Assembly (NCBI GenBank): GCA_900769665.1
Contig: CAAGHL010000044.1
Span: 1-52,051, forward strand
DNA: 52,051 nt
Source: Clostridia bacterium
GTDB lineage: Bacteria; Bacillota; Clostridia; Christensenellales; CAG-314
Direction of reading: 5' to 3'
Position 1 is the stretch's first letter; every line of letters begins with the position of its first letter. Made by a program: the position numbers and the translations under genes. Below the pieces are notes generated by a model. It saw only the letters and a list, made by a program, of their open reading frames with translations. It was not told the DNA's origin and did not search any database. Of the stretch, positions 36,601 through 44,755 are shown in pieces.

Positions 36601-37078
36601 TGGTTTCGCCAAGTTTGTTAACCTTGACTTCCAGTGCCAGTGCCGACAATGCCTTGTTGACAACGATCGTGCGCGTGGCGGTTGCCGTTACGTTGTTCGA
36701 GTTTTTGGCAGAGTAGGTAATCGTGTATGTACCGACGGTGTTGTTGTCAAAATCATTGTCGTCGGTAATGGTCACGTTTACCGTGCCGTCAATCTCGTCG
36801 GTTGCGCTTACGCCCATCATAAGGTCGATTTCTTCGCCCGCGTTGATGGTGATTTGCGCGGGGACTACGCTGATTACGGGAGCCTTGGCGGTGCCGTGTC
36901 CGGGGCACTTGTCCTTGCACGCTTCGTCGGTGCAATCAGACGTGCATTTGCCGCACTGTTCGCACTTGTGCTGACATTGATGAGTGTCGTCGTTTGTGTT
37001 GTCACAAGCCGCAAAAACAAACGCACACACCAGTACCGCAACAAGCATCAAAGCGACAATCAGTTTCTTGTTTTTCAT
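33692..37078 (-). CDS. Giant surface lipoprotein with tandem repeats
   Basis: A 1128-residue lipoprotein; lipobox VFAACDN with the cysteine at about residue 25. Immediately after comes a cysteine-rich segment (CQHKCEQCGKCTSDC, then CKDKCPGH) that looks metal-binding. A bacterial Ig-like DUF5011-type domain follows (about 65-140), then a divergent repeat, another Ig-like domain and five clear repeats of about 125 residues. Each repeat carries the pattern V-x-x-G-x-x-x-x-IYDGANxKYYDA and later a G-E-x-x-I-x-x-x-N segment. The two small domains in the N-terminal part of the neighbouring GHL10 protein share the layout. I infer a glycan-binding or S-layer-like role. A GGAGGT site precedes the ATG. 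Confidence 0.85.
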   Translation of the reverse strand: MKNKKLIVALMLVAVLVCAFVFAACDNTNDDTHQCQHKCEQCGKCTSDCTDEACKDKCPGHGTAKAPVISVVPAQITINAGEEIDLMMGVSATDEIDGTVNVTITDDNDFDNNTVGTYTITYSAKNSNNVTATATRTIVVNKALSALALEVKVNKLGETKWQGTKINFANELYKELTADTTLDKQSGVFHNGSDKAITLNIEGGYGCSAIITENGVVIEGRDGANNKLVNRANPTRAGSNVKVLTVDGEEVSVASAFAKVMTIPAGGYAIVIQANYAGTTADTDGRGFINYNVIGEYGNVVRLLWVDDNEVITPYVNQAPAVSGNTKLLVQLRQEGFDLETEIVKGITARDDNGTFEVSDDVNIETITVVNNGGFDINKEGTYTVKLSVTDGTNTTEFTREVEVKADGFGKVAVGEKEYLVLSDNIAIDRELTAVGKYSFIVYTAAFNKEIGYNNGYGIAFVVNKYGKLVRIYDGANGKYYDESNASGIQDATKCTPAGYITEAMASRKDGEIVIIAPNSTANNAEGGSRKFFGNAKIIGADVTFPGVTFEAQAYTFTVGEKTFTVTEDKYAYNKELAAGEAAKMKMVVFTKAFTGNVVINGYGAAVVIDQYGTLVKVIDGANGGLYDATGKTTEKVNANTYANDAFAALADGEILVVFPNDGSNTADSARTFALGLRTDGSIGKKVTLTGFNFAEEPKNEVTVSVNGKSLTVDTAKVAVNTTTKTATDYALYIFTTSFTGSLNFANGYGAAFVMGADGKIARIYDGANAKYYDADNTAGITGKITAAGYLTAALDSLKANEWLLVAVNKGGANEERAFLLGNKTIGAELTVSGITVKAAETDFTSKVVVNGNTFYNAAVKVNSDIAAKDVDFAVYTYGYNGVVTKAGWSEVFVFDATGKIVKIYDGVNGKYYDADNAAGVAAGDFYTQATMTLDAFNALKPGETMIVGFNGGKNNNAGRAFLVANRAFGKTVAISGITLPAAATAQVTYMTVTVGAKTFYADASKVAINAEYTGAPIFAIYDYGFTGTTYTGGYGVAFIVDKATGKVVKIYDGASAKYWDAENNGVGNVCTSAGYAKEAFDALEEGQYVIIAPNGGMSDNSARGLLYGNRNLGTDVSYVAPTTEAQG

Positions 37079-37161
37079 TTACTACCTCCGTTGTTTTTTA
37101 TTTTGAAGATGCAGACAAGCCATCTTTAACTACCTTGTTTTTTGTGCCGTTTTGGCGATGT

Positions 37162-37190
37162 TTTGTAACAAAATTTCATATACGTTGCAA
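37162..37190 (-). promoter_or_regulatory. Possible internal promoter before the repeat lipoprotein
   Basis: Minus-strand TTGCAA (37185-37190) and TACAAA (37162-37167) spaced 17 bases, in the 147-base gap after the large GHL10 gene. The match to consensus is moderate. Confidence 0.3.
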
Positions 37191-37225
37191 TTTTTTGCCG
37201 ACATACGCCGCTTTGCGAGCGAGTT

Positions 37226-40200
37226 TTAATTGTTGTTATTTTTGTTCTTTTTACTTTTGATCGTAATAAGTACCGCTGCGGTAACACCGCTTGCCGCTGC
37301 CGCGCCGATCGCGCACCAAAACACTATTGCAAGAGTGTATGTCTGCTGAGGTTCGTCGGGCGTCGGGTCGGGTTTCGGATCCGGTTTCGGGTCGGGGTCG
37401 GGCGTGGGGAACACTATTTCGCTGTCCGTAACTGTCGGATGGGGTTGCGTTTCGGGGTTCCAGTCGCCGCTTGCGATAAGCTCCGTCGAAATTCGGTTGT
37501 CCAGCAGCGTTACAAGTTCCTTCAGTTGTTGGCTGAGCCTTTGTCCCGAGTATCCCTTGGCGTAACTTGTGCCGCTGTACAACGCCTTGATTGCGCTTTG
37601 CACCCTGTGCACGTTTACCGCGCCGTTTGTCGGCATTGCCAGTATTTCGTCAAACTTGGCGCGAAGGCTGTCGCGTTGCGCTTCCGTCATACCGGCGGCG
37701 GGGATGTACAGTCTGTTTGCGCGGTCGATTACTTTGTCGAAGTACGCCGTCAGCACCTTACTAAGCTCCGCATGGGGCAGTACTGCCGAACTGCTGTTTA
37801 CGCCGTTTTTAAGCGCTTCCTGCACGTCGGCATGTCCGATGATTTGCGTCGAACAGAATACTACGTAGCCGTTTGCACCTGCCATGTAGGACGCTTCGAT
37901 TTGTTCCTTGTTTTGCCATGCAGGCAGTCCGCTGTAGGAAGAGGCGATGCCCGTGTAGTAGTAACAGTTGTTGCCTGCCGCAAGAATCATGTTTTCCGTG
38001 TGGTAACGCACGTCGGCAGGGTTGTTGTAGTACGCCATTGGCGTTGCGATGTCAATCCAACCGTTGCTAAGCCACGTTTTCCAGTCCTGCTTTTTGGCGT
38101 TGTAACTGTCGGTAACGGAAGCAAACACCGACGTGGACAACATCTTGCCGTACACATCCTTGACTTCCGTCTTGATACGTCTGACGTATGCGGTAATTAC
38201 GCTTGTGCGGTAGTCAACCCAATCGTTGTAGTTGGCTTCCGCTTCCTCCTGACCGCCCACAAGATAGTTGGCGTCAAACAGTTGAACAAACTTACGCGCC
38301 ATTTTTTCGCGGCTGACCAGTTGCGCTTCGCTGAATGTCATACCCTTTGTTGCCGCAAACGCCTTCATTGCCGTCAGCGTGTAGCCTGTGTCTTCCGCCT
38401 TGTCCGACACGGGGTAGCGGATGTAGTCGAGGTTGAGCCCTTGTATGACGTCCACCTTGTCAAACAAATCTTTGTAGTAGGAAATAAGCAAATTCTGCAC
38501 TTCGGTGTTGGACGGATCGAGGAAGATGTACGCGCCGCCTTCGTTGCGTTGCACCGTCGTGCCGTCATCGTTGTAAAGCAGCCAATCGGGATGATTTGCA
38601 ACTACGGGAACGGTATTTTGCGTACCGACGTAGAAGTTTTCCACCCAGGCGTGCACCTCTATGCCGTACTTGTTGCAAGCGGCTGCAAACGCCGTAAGGT
38701 AGTCGGCATATTTGTTGTCGCCGTCGGCATAGTTGTAGTCGAGGCGCGGATTGTACGGAAAGTCCGCAATGCTTGTGCGGAAAGCCGAGTAGCCGTTGTA
38801 CAACGTTTCCACAAACACCAGATTGATGCCGATTTCGCTGTACATTCTGACGTTCTTCTCGATTTCCGCGTAAGAAGTTTCCACGGGACGATGCCACACG
38901 CCGCGCGCCGACACGGGTTTGCTTTCGGCGGAAAGCGTCGTGATTTCGTTTTGCAGGCGCGATACCTGCAATTGATAGTTGTTGTAATTCATAAGCAGGC
39001 TGAGACGTTGTTCGTCCGTCAGATTGCCCTGCTCGATTTTTTGTTCTATTTCCACCTTTACGCTTTGCAGGTCGGCAAGCGCGTTTTGCGCAAGCTGTAT
39101 CTTTTGCGTAAGCAGTTCGCTGTCAACGTCGTACAATTGGCGAATACGTTGCTGCGCTTGTGTAACAACCGAATTGACTTCGGTGACAAGATTTTCGTAG
39201 TAACTGTTGAGTGTTGTGGACACCGAGTAACGTTTGTTTACCTTGTCCAACACTACCGTTGCGCCAAGCACGATGTTGGAACGGATGAAGTCGCGTCCTT
39301 TGCCGTGCCCCGAAATGACGTAGCCGCCCTCCGGAATTGACGAAACGTTGACGCCCAGTTCCACCACTACGCCGTCGGCATTTACCGCCGCTTCGTAGCC
39401 GTACACGTTTGTGCCGGTGCCCGTACTGCCCTCGTAACTCCAACCGTATTCGTAAATTATGGTCTGGTTTTCACCGCGGTAGGCAGGGAACGGCGTTGTT
39501 TCCGTTTCCATACCCTTGGGATTTTCCTCGGCGGTGGGGTTTACGAAGTCGTACTCGCCCTGCACTGTTCCGCCGAAACGGATGTAATCGAAGCCGACAA
39601 GTCTGACCTCGTCGCCGACGGCAAACAGTTGATTGCGTACCAGCAAGCCGCGGTAGCCTTCGCCGTAGGCACTCAGCACGAAACTGTTGTCGGGGATGTC
39701 CGATCCGGAATCGTCACCGGTGCCGAAGTTGCGGAAAGAGTCAACGACAAACGAGTTTTTGTCGAAATCGTACACGTAGGTAACTTCCGTACCGAAAATG
39801 TTTGTGCCTGTTTTTGCGCCGAACTGATAGTCGTAGTAAACCACCATCGGTTCCGAACGTGTGGTATTGGTGCTGTTTACGACAACGCGTTTTGTTGCCG
39901 ACTCGACAGCCTTTTGCGGAACGGAAATTTGCTTGTCGGGCACCACAACGTCTCCGACCTTGGCAAAATTTGCCGCATTTACGCCGCCGACAGACAGTAC
40001 AAAGCCGCCTGCGGGGATGTAAGTTTTGCCGTCGCCGACGGAGTTGATAGTCGCAACTACGTAGTTGCCCGTTTCATTTGTCTTGCATACGTACTCGACG
40101 ACATTACCCGTACGACCGGTTGTCGTGTCGGGGTAATTTGCCGTGTACACCACTTTGTCCGTCGAATCCACATCGTAGTAGCCGACTTCCGCCATGTTGA

Positions 40201-40420
40201 GGTATCCTGCGGAAGCCTCTTCGTAGTAATATGCCGGGTCTGTGCAGAAATCGTTATACGCTTTGCCGTCAACCATCACCGTTACGCCCGTCAGGCGCAA
40301 ATCTCTTGTGTACTCGCCTTCGGCAAAGGCGTCAAGTCCCGTTGTTACCGACAAAACTGCCGTCAGCACAAACACAAACGCCAGCAGCGAAAGTAAACAC
40401 GAACGTAATTTTGCTTTCAT
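37226..40420 (-). CDS. Large secreted GHL10-type glycoside hydrolase
   Basis: A 1064-residue protein. Signal peptide (cut near DAFAEG, about 33); an N-terminal region (35-380) with two or more beta modules ending in patterns like IPEGGYVISGHGKG; a coiled coil (about 385-510); then the GHL10 catalytic domain starting ARGVWHRP and including EVHAWVENFYVG, GLNLDYIRYPVSD and the DIATPMAYYNN strand. A helical tail, a PDPKPDPT linker and a final helix with a Lys/Asn tail anchor it. GHL10 relatives such as DigH act on denuded peptidoglycan strands, so cell-wall or similar HexNAc polymers are candidate substrates. It lies 8 bases after its smaller paralogue. Confidence 0.88.
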   Translation of the reverse strand: MKAKLRSCLLSLLAFVFVLTAVLSVTTGLDAFAEGEYTRDLRLTGVTVMVDGKAYNDFCTDPAYYYEEASAGYLNMAEVGYYDVDSTDKVVYTANYPDTTTGRTGNVVEYVCKTNETGNYVVATINSVGDGKTYIPAGGFVLSVGGVNAANFAKVGDVVVPDKQISVPQKAVESATKRVVVNSTNTTRSEPMVVYYDYQFGAKTGTNIFGTEVTYVYDFDKNSFVVDSFRNFGTGDDSGSDIPDNSFVLSAYGEGYRGLLVRNQLFAVGDEVRLVGFDYIRFGGTVQGEYDFVNPTAEENPKGMETETTPFPAYRGENQTIIYEYGWSYEGSTGTGTNVYGYEAAVNADGVVVELGVNVSSIPEGGYVISGHGKGRDFIRSNIVLGATVVLDKVNKRYSVSTTLNSYYENLVTEVNSVVTQAQQRIRQLYDVDSELLTQKIQLAQNALADLQSVKVEIEQKIEQGNLTDEQRLSLLMNYNNYQLQVSRLQNEITTLSAESKPVSARGVWHRPVETSYAEIEKNVRMYSEIGINLVFVETLYNGYSAFRTSIADFPYNPRLDYNYADGDNKYADYLTAFAAACNKYGIEVHAWVENFYVGTQNTVPVVANHPDWLLYNDDGTTVQRNEGGAYIFLDPSNTEVQNLLISYYKDLFDKVDVIQGLNLDYIRYPVSDKAEDTGYTLTAMKAFAATKGMTFSEAQLVSREKMARKFVQLFDANYLVGGQEEAEANYNDWVDYRTSVITAYVRRIKTEVKDVYGKMLSTSVFASVTDSYNAKKQDWKTWLSNGWIDIATPMAYYNNPADVRYHTENMILAAGNNCYYYTGIASSYSGLPAWQNKEQIEASYMAGANGYVVFCSTQIIGHADVQEALKNGVNSSSAVLPHAELSKVLTAYFDKVIDRANRLYIPAAGMTEAQRDSLRAKFDEILAMPTNGAVNVHRVQSAIKALYSGTSYAKGYSGQRLSQQLKELVTLLDNRISTELIASGDWNPETQPHPTVTDSEIVFPTPDPDPKPDPKPDPTPDEPQQTYTLAIVFWCAIGAAAASGVTAAVLITIKSKKNKNNNN

Positions 40421-40428
40421 AAATCAGA

Positions 40429-42093
40429 TTACCTCTTTTTTGTCGCAACGGCAGAAGCGGCAAGCAACATTACCAATGCAAGCCCGCTTGCGCCGATAGT
40501 TCCGAAACAGCCCTTTTTGTCGGTATCTTTGTTGCCTTCGTTGCCGTTGTCGGGTTCCACGGGCGGAGTAGGCTCAGGGTCGACGGGTTGACTTCCGCCG
40601 CGCGCTTCAAGTCTGCTTTGCTTGACGGACACGAAGCGATACAGTTTGCCGAGACATTGCTTTGCCACGTCGAGGTTTTGCTCGCTTACGTACTGCGAAA
40701 GATTGTATTTTACCACCAGTCGCAGTGCCTTTACGCCCTCTGCCAGCGACTCGGCATCGTACTCGTTGCATGTTTTAAGTTTGTCCAGCGCGGCAACAAG
40801 TTCGTCGGTGTTACCGCCGTCGCCGTTTTTGTCGAGGTAGTCGACAAGTGGCGTTACGGTCGCTTCGTACAATTTACCCACCGTCGCGTGCGGCGTTACG
40901 GAAGAAACTGTTCCGAATCGTTTGTGCAGAAGTTCCACGTAGCTACTGTTTTCCACCAGCGATTTCGCGCCGAAAAACACAAATCCGTCCATGCCCGTTT
41001 CGTTGCATACTTCCAGTTGCTTTATGACGGCGGCATCCGACAGTTTGTGGTATGTCGCCGACAGCCCTGCGTAGCAGAAACATTTGTCGCAATCCGCGCT
41101 CATTTCGGCAAGCGCGCTTTTAAGAGTGGCAGGATTGTCGTAGTAAGCCATGGGCGTAACAATGTCGATGTAGCCGCGTTCAATCCATTTGCCGAAGTCC
41201 TGCTTCTTCGTGTTGTACGAAAGGGACGGTTCGGGGAAAATTGCCGTAGACAGCAACTTGTCGGGATGCTTTGTGCGGACGGACTCGAACACCGTGCGGA
41301 CAAAATCCGTAACCTGCGCCGCGCGGAAGTCCACCCACGCCGAATACAGACCGTTTTTCTTTACATAAGCGGCAAACTCCGTCGCCGTAAACGAACCGTC
41401 GATGTTGTTCTGCCCGCAAAATGCGGTAATCGCCGCCTGCGTGTAACCCGTGTCGTCGCCTTGGTCTGATACGGGATAACGAATGTAGTCGAGGTTGAGC
41501 CCGGCAACAGTCGGAAACGCCGTCAGCAACTCGTCGTAGAAAGACACGAGATAGTTTTTCACTTCGGCGTTGGCAGGGTCAAGAAAGATGTAACCGCCGC
41601 CTTCTGTGTTGCGCGTCGAGCCTTTGTCTGTGACGAGCAACCACTCGGGCAGATTTTTTGTAAAGTAGTTTTCTTCGATACCGATGTAAAAGTCCTCGAC
41701 CCAGGCGTGCACCTCTATGCCGCGCTTGTCGGCTTCGGCAACGAAGCATGACATGTAGTCGGCATATTCGCCGTAACTATAGGATTGAAACTTGGTGTAA
41801 TACGGCACGAATGTCGAACGGTACATTGCCATACCGTGGTAAAAGGTTTCCAGAAATACAAGGTTGACGCCTGCGCGTTGCAATTTGTCAAGGAATGCGC
41901 ACACGCCTGCAACGTCCTTTTCAGTGCCGGTATCGTCGGGACGATGCCACACACCGCGTGCAGACACCACGCCCACGCCGTCTGCGCTCTGCGAGGCAAA
42001 AGCAATTTCTTTGTCAAAACTCATCGTAACTACTCCCGTCAGCAAGCATACAAGCAACGCCGACACCGCTAAAAACTTGGTAAATCCCGTCAT
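40429..42093 (-). CDS. Secreted GHL10-type glycoside hydrolase with GCFG anchor
   Basis: A 554-residue paralogue of the next protein. After the signal peptide (about 1-34) the catalytic domain begins ARGVWHRP and shares EVHAWVEDFYIG, GLNLDYIRYPVSD and DIVTPMAYYDN with it. A helical region, a Pro/Glu linker and the C-terminal GCFGTIG, hydrophobic helix and TKKR tail follow. The same GCFG pattern ends the phosphodiester glycosidase. Its ATG overlaps the DUF4127 stop by 4 bases, so translation is coupled. The C-terminal pattern resembles cysteine-type sorting tails and not LPXTG. Confidence 0.9.
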   Translation of the reverse strand: MTGFTKFLAVSALLVCLLTGVVTMSFDKEIAFASQSADGVGVVSARGVWHRPDDTGTEKDVAGVCAFLDKLQRAGVNLVFLETFYHGMAMYRSTFVPYYTKFQSYSYGEYADYMSCFVAEADKRGIEVHAWVEDFYIGIEENYFTKNLPEWLLVTDKGSTRNTEGGGYIFLDPANAEVKNYLVSFYDELLTAFPTVAGLNLDYIRYPVSDQGDDTGYTQAAITAFCGQNNIDGSFTATEFAAYVKKNGLYSAWVDFRAAQVTDFVRTVFESVRTKHPDKLLSTAIFPEPSLSYNTKKQDFGKWIERGYIDIVTPMAYYDNPATLKSALAEMSADCDKCFCYAGLSATYHKLSDAAVIKQLEVCNETGMDGFVFFGAKSLVENSSYVELLHKRFGTVSSVTPHATVGKLYEATVTPLVDYLDKNGDGGNTDELVAALDKLKTCNEYDAESLAEGVKALRLVVKYNLSQYVSEQNLDVAKQCLGKLYRFVSVKQSRLEARGGSQPVDPEPTPPVEPDNGNEGNKDTDKKGCFGTIGASGLALVMLLAASAVATKKR

Positions 42094-43586
42094 ATTTTGT
42101 CCATGTCAAGTCGCACTTCGAACATACGCCGCCACGGCATACTGCAATGCGACACTTTGTACTTTGCCGCAACCTGAGGAAGTTTGTCAGCTAGAAACGC
42201 GTTGAGTTCCTGCTCAACCCTAGCGGAAACTTTGCCACTTTGGCCGTCGGCGTGGAAGTAATCCAGTCCCCACCCGGGCAACACGTTGTCGCACATGTAC
42301 CTGCGCACGTAGCCGCAATAGCCTGCATCCTCGGCGTAACGTTCGGCAACAAACAGTTTGCTTTGTTCCGTTTGTCCGAACAGCCACACAAACACCGACT
42401 CACAGATTGCCGTGCCGAGAGTGTTGGAAGAAGTGTTCCACCCTGCGTAGGCAGGAAGGTCGGTCAGATCCATATGCCCGGACAGCATTTGCAACAGTTC
42501 CACGTCGCCGCCGTTGCAGTAACCGCCGTCGGCAATTGCAACAACCTTATTTTGTCCGAGCGCGGAGCAAGCGGCCGAGCAAAACTTGTCAAGGTTACGT
42601 TCCTTGTAACCATCCACGGGCAGTTCAGACGCTTCCACCTGCTTTTCTGTAGGGTAATTGAGAAACAAATCGATGTCGCATGTGCTTTCGTCGGCAGTTT
42701 CCGCACACCCTGCAACGGCAAGTTGTACGGGCACGGTTTTTCCGACAGGACGATCTTCGTACAACGGCGTAACGTTTTGCGCACGCTCGTTTGTCCAATG
42801 ACAGTACACCTGCGGATGTTTGCCGTAAAAGTCCGTCACGGCTCGGCTTGTCAGCGTCATACCCACTTCGTCAGCGCCCGGGTACATTGGTACGTCGGGC
42901 AAGCCGTTGTCTGCGACAAACTTTTTGACCGCAAGGCGGTCCATTGTCGTGTAACCGTACTCTGCCGAGTCGTCCTGGGGCACCACAAAGTAGTCGCAGG
43001 GGTTGTCGGCAAGAAGTTTCAGCAGCATTGCAAGGTTTGTCGCGCGACGTTTTTCAAAGTCGTCGATGTCGCTGCCCATCACCGCTTTGTATCCGACAAG
43101 CAACGCTTCCGCCTGCGCCTCGGTAAGCAATCCTTCGCGCAGCTTGTGTTTCACCTGACCGCTGAGAAAAATTTCTCTTCCGCAACGCTCGTAGTAGGCA
43201 GGTTCCTCATCGTCGCTGCTGTAACACGGACACCGCATAATAAGCGAAAATGCGTAAATTTTTACATACGTATTGATTTTTTTGAGTTCGGCAAGTACCT
43301 GCAGGCGTTCCGTAAGTTGAGCTTCGGTCATTTCGTGCAGGCGCGACGGCACTATGCCGCCGTACAGCAACATGTCCACCGAAATCACGCATGCGTCGGC
43401 TTTTGCCACGTTGTCCACAAGAAACTTGCGCACCTTGCCGAAGTCGGCAGGCTTCTTTTTGTCGCCGAGAATTTCTGCGCCGGGACAAACCACTTTAACC
43501 GGCGTTCCGCGTGCGATTTTGCACACGAATTCCGCATTGCAAGGGCGTTCGTCCAACGGCAAATACAATATCGTACACTTTTTCAT
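42090..43586 (-). CDS. DUF4127 family protein
   Basis: A 498-residue cytoplasmic protein of the DUF4127 family. The typical opening LYLPLDERPCNAEFV and the later VVPQDDSAEYGYTTMDR, YPGADEVGMTL and IADGGYCNGGDVELL segments are present. These conserved acidic and asparagine positions suggest a metal- or sugar-binding enzyme. The function is unknown. It overlaps nanE by 4 bases upstream and the GHL10 gene by 4 bases downstream, so it is part of the HexNAc operon. A role in converting or hydrolysing an intermediate of that pathway is an inference from position. Confidence 0.88.
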   Translation of the reverse strand: MKKCTILYLPLDERPCNAEFVCKIARGTPVKVVCPGAEILGDKKKPADFGKVRKFLVDNVAKADACVISVDMLLYGGIVPSRLHEMTEAQLTERLQVLAELKKINTYVKIYAFSLIMRCPCYSSDDEEPAYYERCGREIFLSGQVKHKLREGLLTEAQAEALLVGYKAVMGSDIDDFEKRRATNLAMLLKLLADNPCDYFVVPQDDSAEYGYTTMDRLAVKKFVADNGLPDVPMYPGADEVGMTLTSRAVTDFYGKHPQVYCHWTNERAQNVTPLYEDRPVGKTVPVQLAVAGCAETADESTCDIDLFLNYPTEKQVEASELPVDGYKERNLDKFCSAACSALGQNKVVAIADGGYCNGGDVELLQMLSGHMDLTDLPAYAGWNTSSNTLGTAICESVFVWLFGQTEQSKLFVAERYAEDAGYCGYVRRYMCDNVLPGWGLDYFHADGQSGKVSARVEQELNAFLADKLPQVAAKYKVSHCSMPWRRMFEVRLDMDKI

Positions 43587-44254
43587 TTCAGTTTAAGCGC
43601 GGAAACGAGCCGCTCGGTAATTACCTTGGGACGAGTAATTGCCGAACCCACAACAAGCGCGTAGGGGTTTACTTCCGAAACGGCTTTTATCTGAGCCACC
43701 TCAAAAAAACCGCCCTCGGCAATTACCTTTGCGTGCCTGACCGCAGACAGACATTCCGCCACAAAATCCACGTCGGGCAACACCGCGTCTGCCGTGTATT
43801 CCGTGTATCCGCGAAGGGTTGTGGAAATGTAATCGAAGCCGAGTTTGTCCGCGTTGATTGCTTCTTCCACCGTCGATACGTCGGCAAGCAACTCTCTGCC
43901 GTTTGCGTTGGCGCGCGCATATTCGTAGAGCTGCTCCAACGTTTCGCCCAAAGGACGTTTGCGCAAGGTTGCGTCCATACAAATTACGTCGCATGTCGTG
44001 GCAAGCAGCCTGTCGACATCGGCTTTTGTCGGCGTGATGTACACGGGTGAATCGTCGCAGCAACGCTTTACAAGCCCTATGACGGGCAAATTTACTTCGC
44101 GCTTGATGCTGTCAACGTCGTCGCACAACGCGCGTATTCCGCATGCACCGCCTTCCTTGACTGCCTTTGCAAACAAATGCATTATTCCGTAGCCGTACAA
44201 CGGTTCCCCGGGTACTGCCTGACACGAAACGATAAGTCCTCTGTTCAAAATCAT
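43583..44254 (-). CDS. nanE: N-acetylmannosamine-6-phosphate 2-epimerase (NanE)
   Basis: A 223-residue TIM-barrel enzyme that converts ManNAc-6-phosphate into GlcNAc-6-phosphate in the cytoplasm. It shows the family start (LIVSCQAVPGEPLYG), ALCDDVDSIKREVNLPVIGLVKR, the CDVICMDATLRKRP strand and EGGFFEVAQIKAV, then VVGSAITRP. ATG at 44254 follows AAAGGAA. The frame is open further upstream to 44332 without family sequence. It is the first gene of the operon that contains DUF4127, the two GHL10 enzymes and probably the rest of the locus. No NanA lyase is nearby, so ManNAc is likely obtained without sialic acid. Confidence 0.94.
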   Translation of the reverse strand: MILNRGLIVSCQAVPGEPLYGYGIMHLFAKAVKEGGACGIRALCDDVDSIKREVNLPVIGLVKRCCDDSPVYITPTKADVDRLLATTCDVICMDATLRKRPLGETLEQLYEYARANANGRELLADVSTVEEAINADKLGFDYISTTLRGYTEYTADAVLPDVDFVAECLSAVRHAKVIAEGGFFEVAQIKAVSEVNPYALVVGSAITRPKVITERLVSALKLK

Positions 44255-44351
44255 TTTTTGACAGTTCCTTTGTTGAGTAATTTTCGGGTAATATTTATGC
44301 CGCTTAAGCTCGTTCGTGCCAAAAACAGACAAAATGTTCCCTTATGCCTAA

Positions 44352-44380
44352 ACTATATACTATTCAAAAACCAATGTCAA
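44352..44380 (-). promoter_or_regulatory. Promoter of the nanE operon
   Basis: Minus-strand TTGACA (44375-44380), 17-base spacer and TATAGT (44352-44357), about 95 bases before the nanE ATG. Confidence 0.65.
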
Positions 44381-44407
44381 TACTTTTTTCAAAAAATCTG
44401 TTATTTT

Positions 44408-44422
44408 TGAAAATTTTTTCCA
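44408..44422. promoter_or_regulatory. Candidate RpiR operator before nanE
   Basis: TGAAAATTTTTTCCA contains the inverted repeat GAAAA-TT-TTTTC, 28 bases upstream of the -35 box. It matches 11 of 15 positions of the site before the RpiR gene (48609-48623). Confidence 0.4.
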
Positions 44423-44631
44423 TTTATTTTCATTTTGTTTTCATTTTTCAAAGACAAACGCTATTTCAACCCGTCAAAACACCTCATAAAAGCCGTTTTT
44501 GACGTTTGTTTACTGAAAATTTGCACTCAAAATGAAAATTGTTTTCCAAAGTTTCAATATTAAATATTCTGATTTTCAGAAATTCGTCACTTTTCGACGC
44601 AACAAAAAAACCGCGTCGGCAAAAGTCGGCA

Positions 44632-44670
44632 CAAAAAAAAGACCCCGGAAGCAAACTGCTTCCGAAGTCT
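44632..44670 (-). terminator. Terminator of the rpiR-GH38 unit
   Basis: On the minus strand a 14-pair stem (two G-U pairs) with a 3-base loop is followed by a run of eight T. It lies about 85 bases after the GH38 stop. Confidence 0.8.
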
Positions 44671-44755
44671 GTTTGTCAGGGTTGATTTTACTGTCGCTAA
44701 CTAAAATTTACGTGTTGCCGCCCGATAAACCGAAGCCGACAAACGCAAACTTGCT

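Larger units (their letters stand above)
44255..44755. other. AT-rich regulatory interval between GH38 and nanE
   Basis: Holds the terminator of the GH38 unit (44632-44670), the nanE promoter (44352-44380) and a candidate operator (44408-44422). No coding frame with a ribosome site is seen. Confidence 0.5.

Noticed and set aside
33692..37078. Periodic DNA repeats suggestive of a CRISPR array
   Set aside because: The periodicity is about 375 bases, is in frame and encodes protein repeats; there are no short identical repeats with unique spacers.
37439..39340. Very long open frame on the plus strand, opposite the large GHL10 gene
   Set aside because: It mirrors codon bias of the minus-strand gene, has no ribosome site or recognisable domain, and the opposite strand encodes clear GHL10 motifs. 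The same applies to long plus-strand frames at 33569-35089 and 42240-43664.
32091..42093. Sortase LPXTG anchors on the surface enzymes
   Set aside because: No LPXTG-like motif occurs before the C-terminal helices; two proteins carry GCFG instead.
43583..44254. Sialic acid catabolic operon
   Set aside because: NanE is present, but no sialidase, NanA lyase or sialic acid transporter signature is found, so only the ManNAc end of the pathway is supported.
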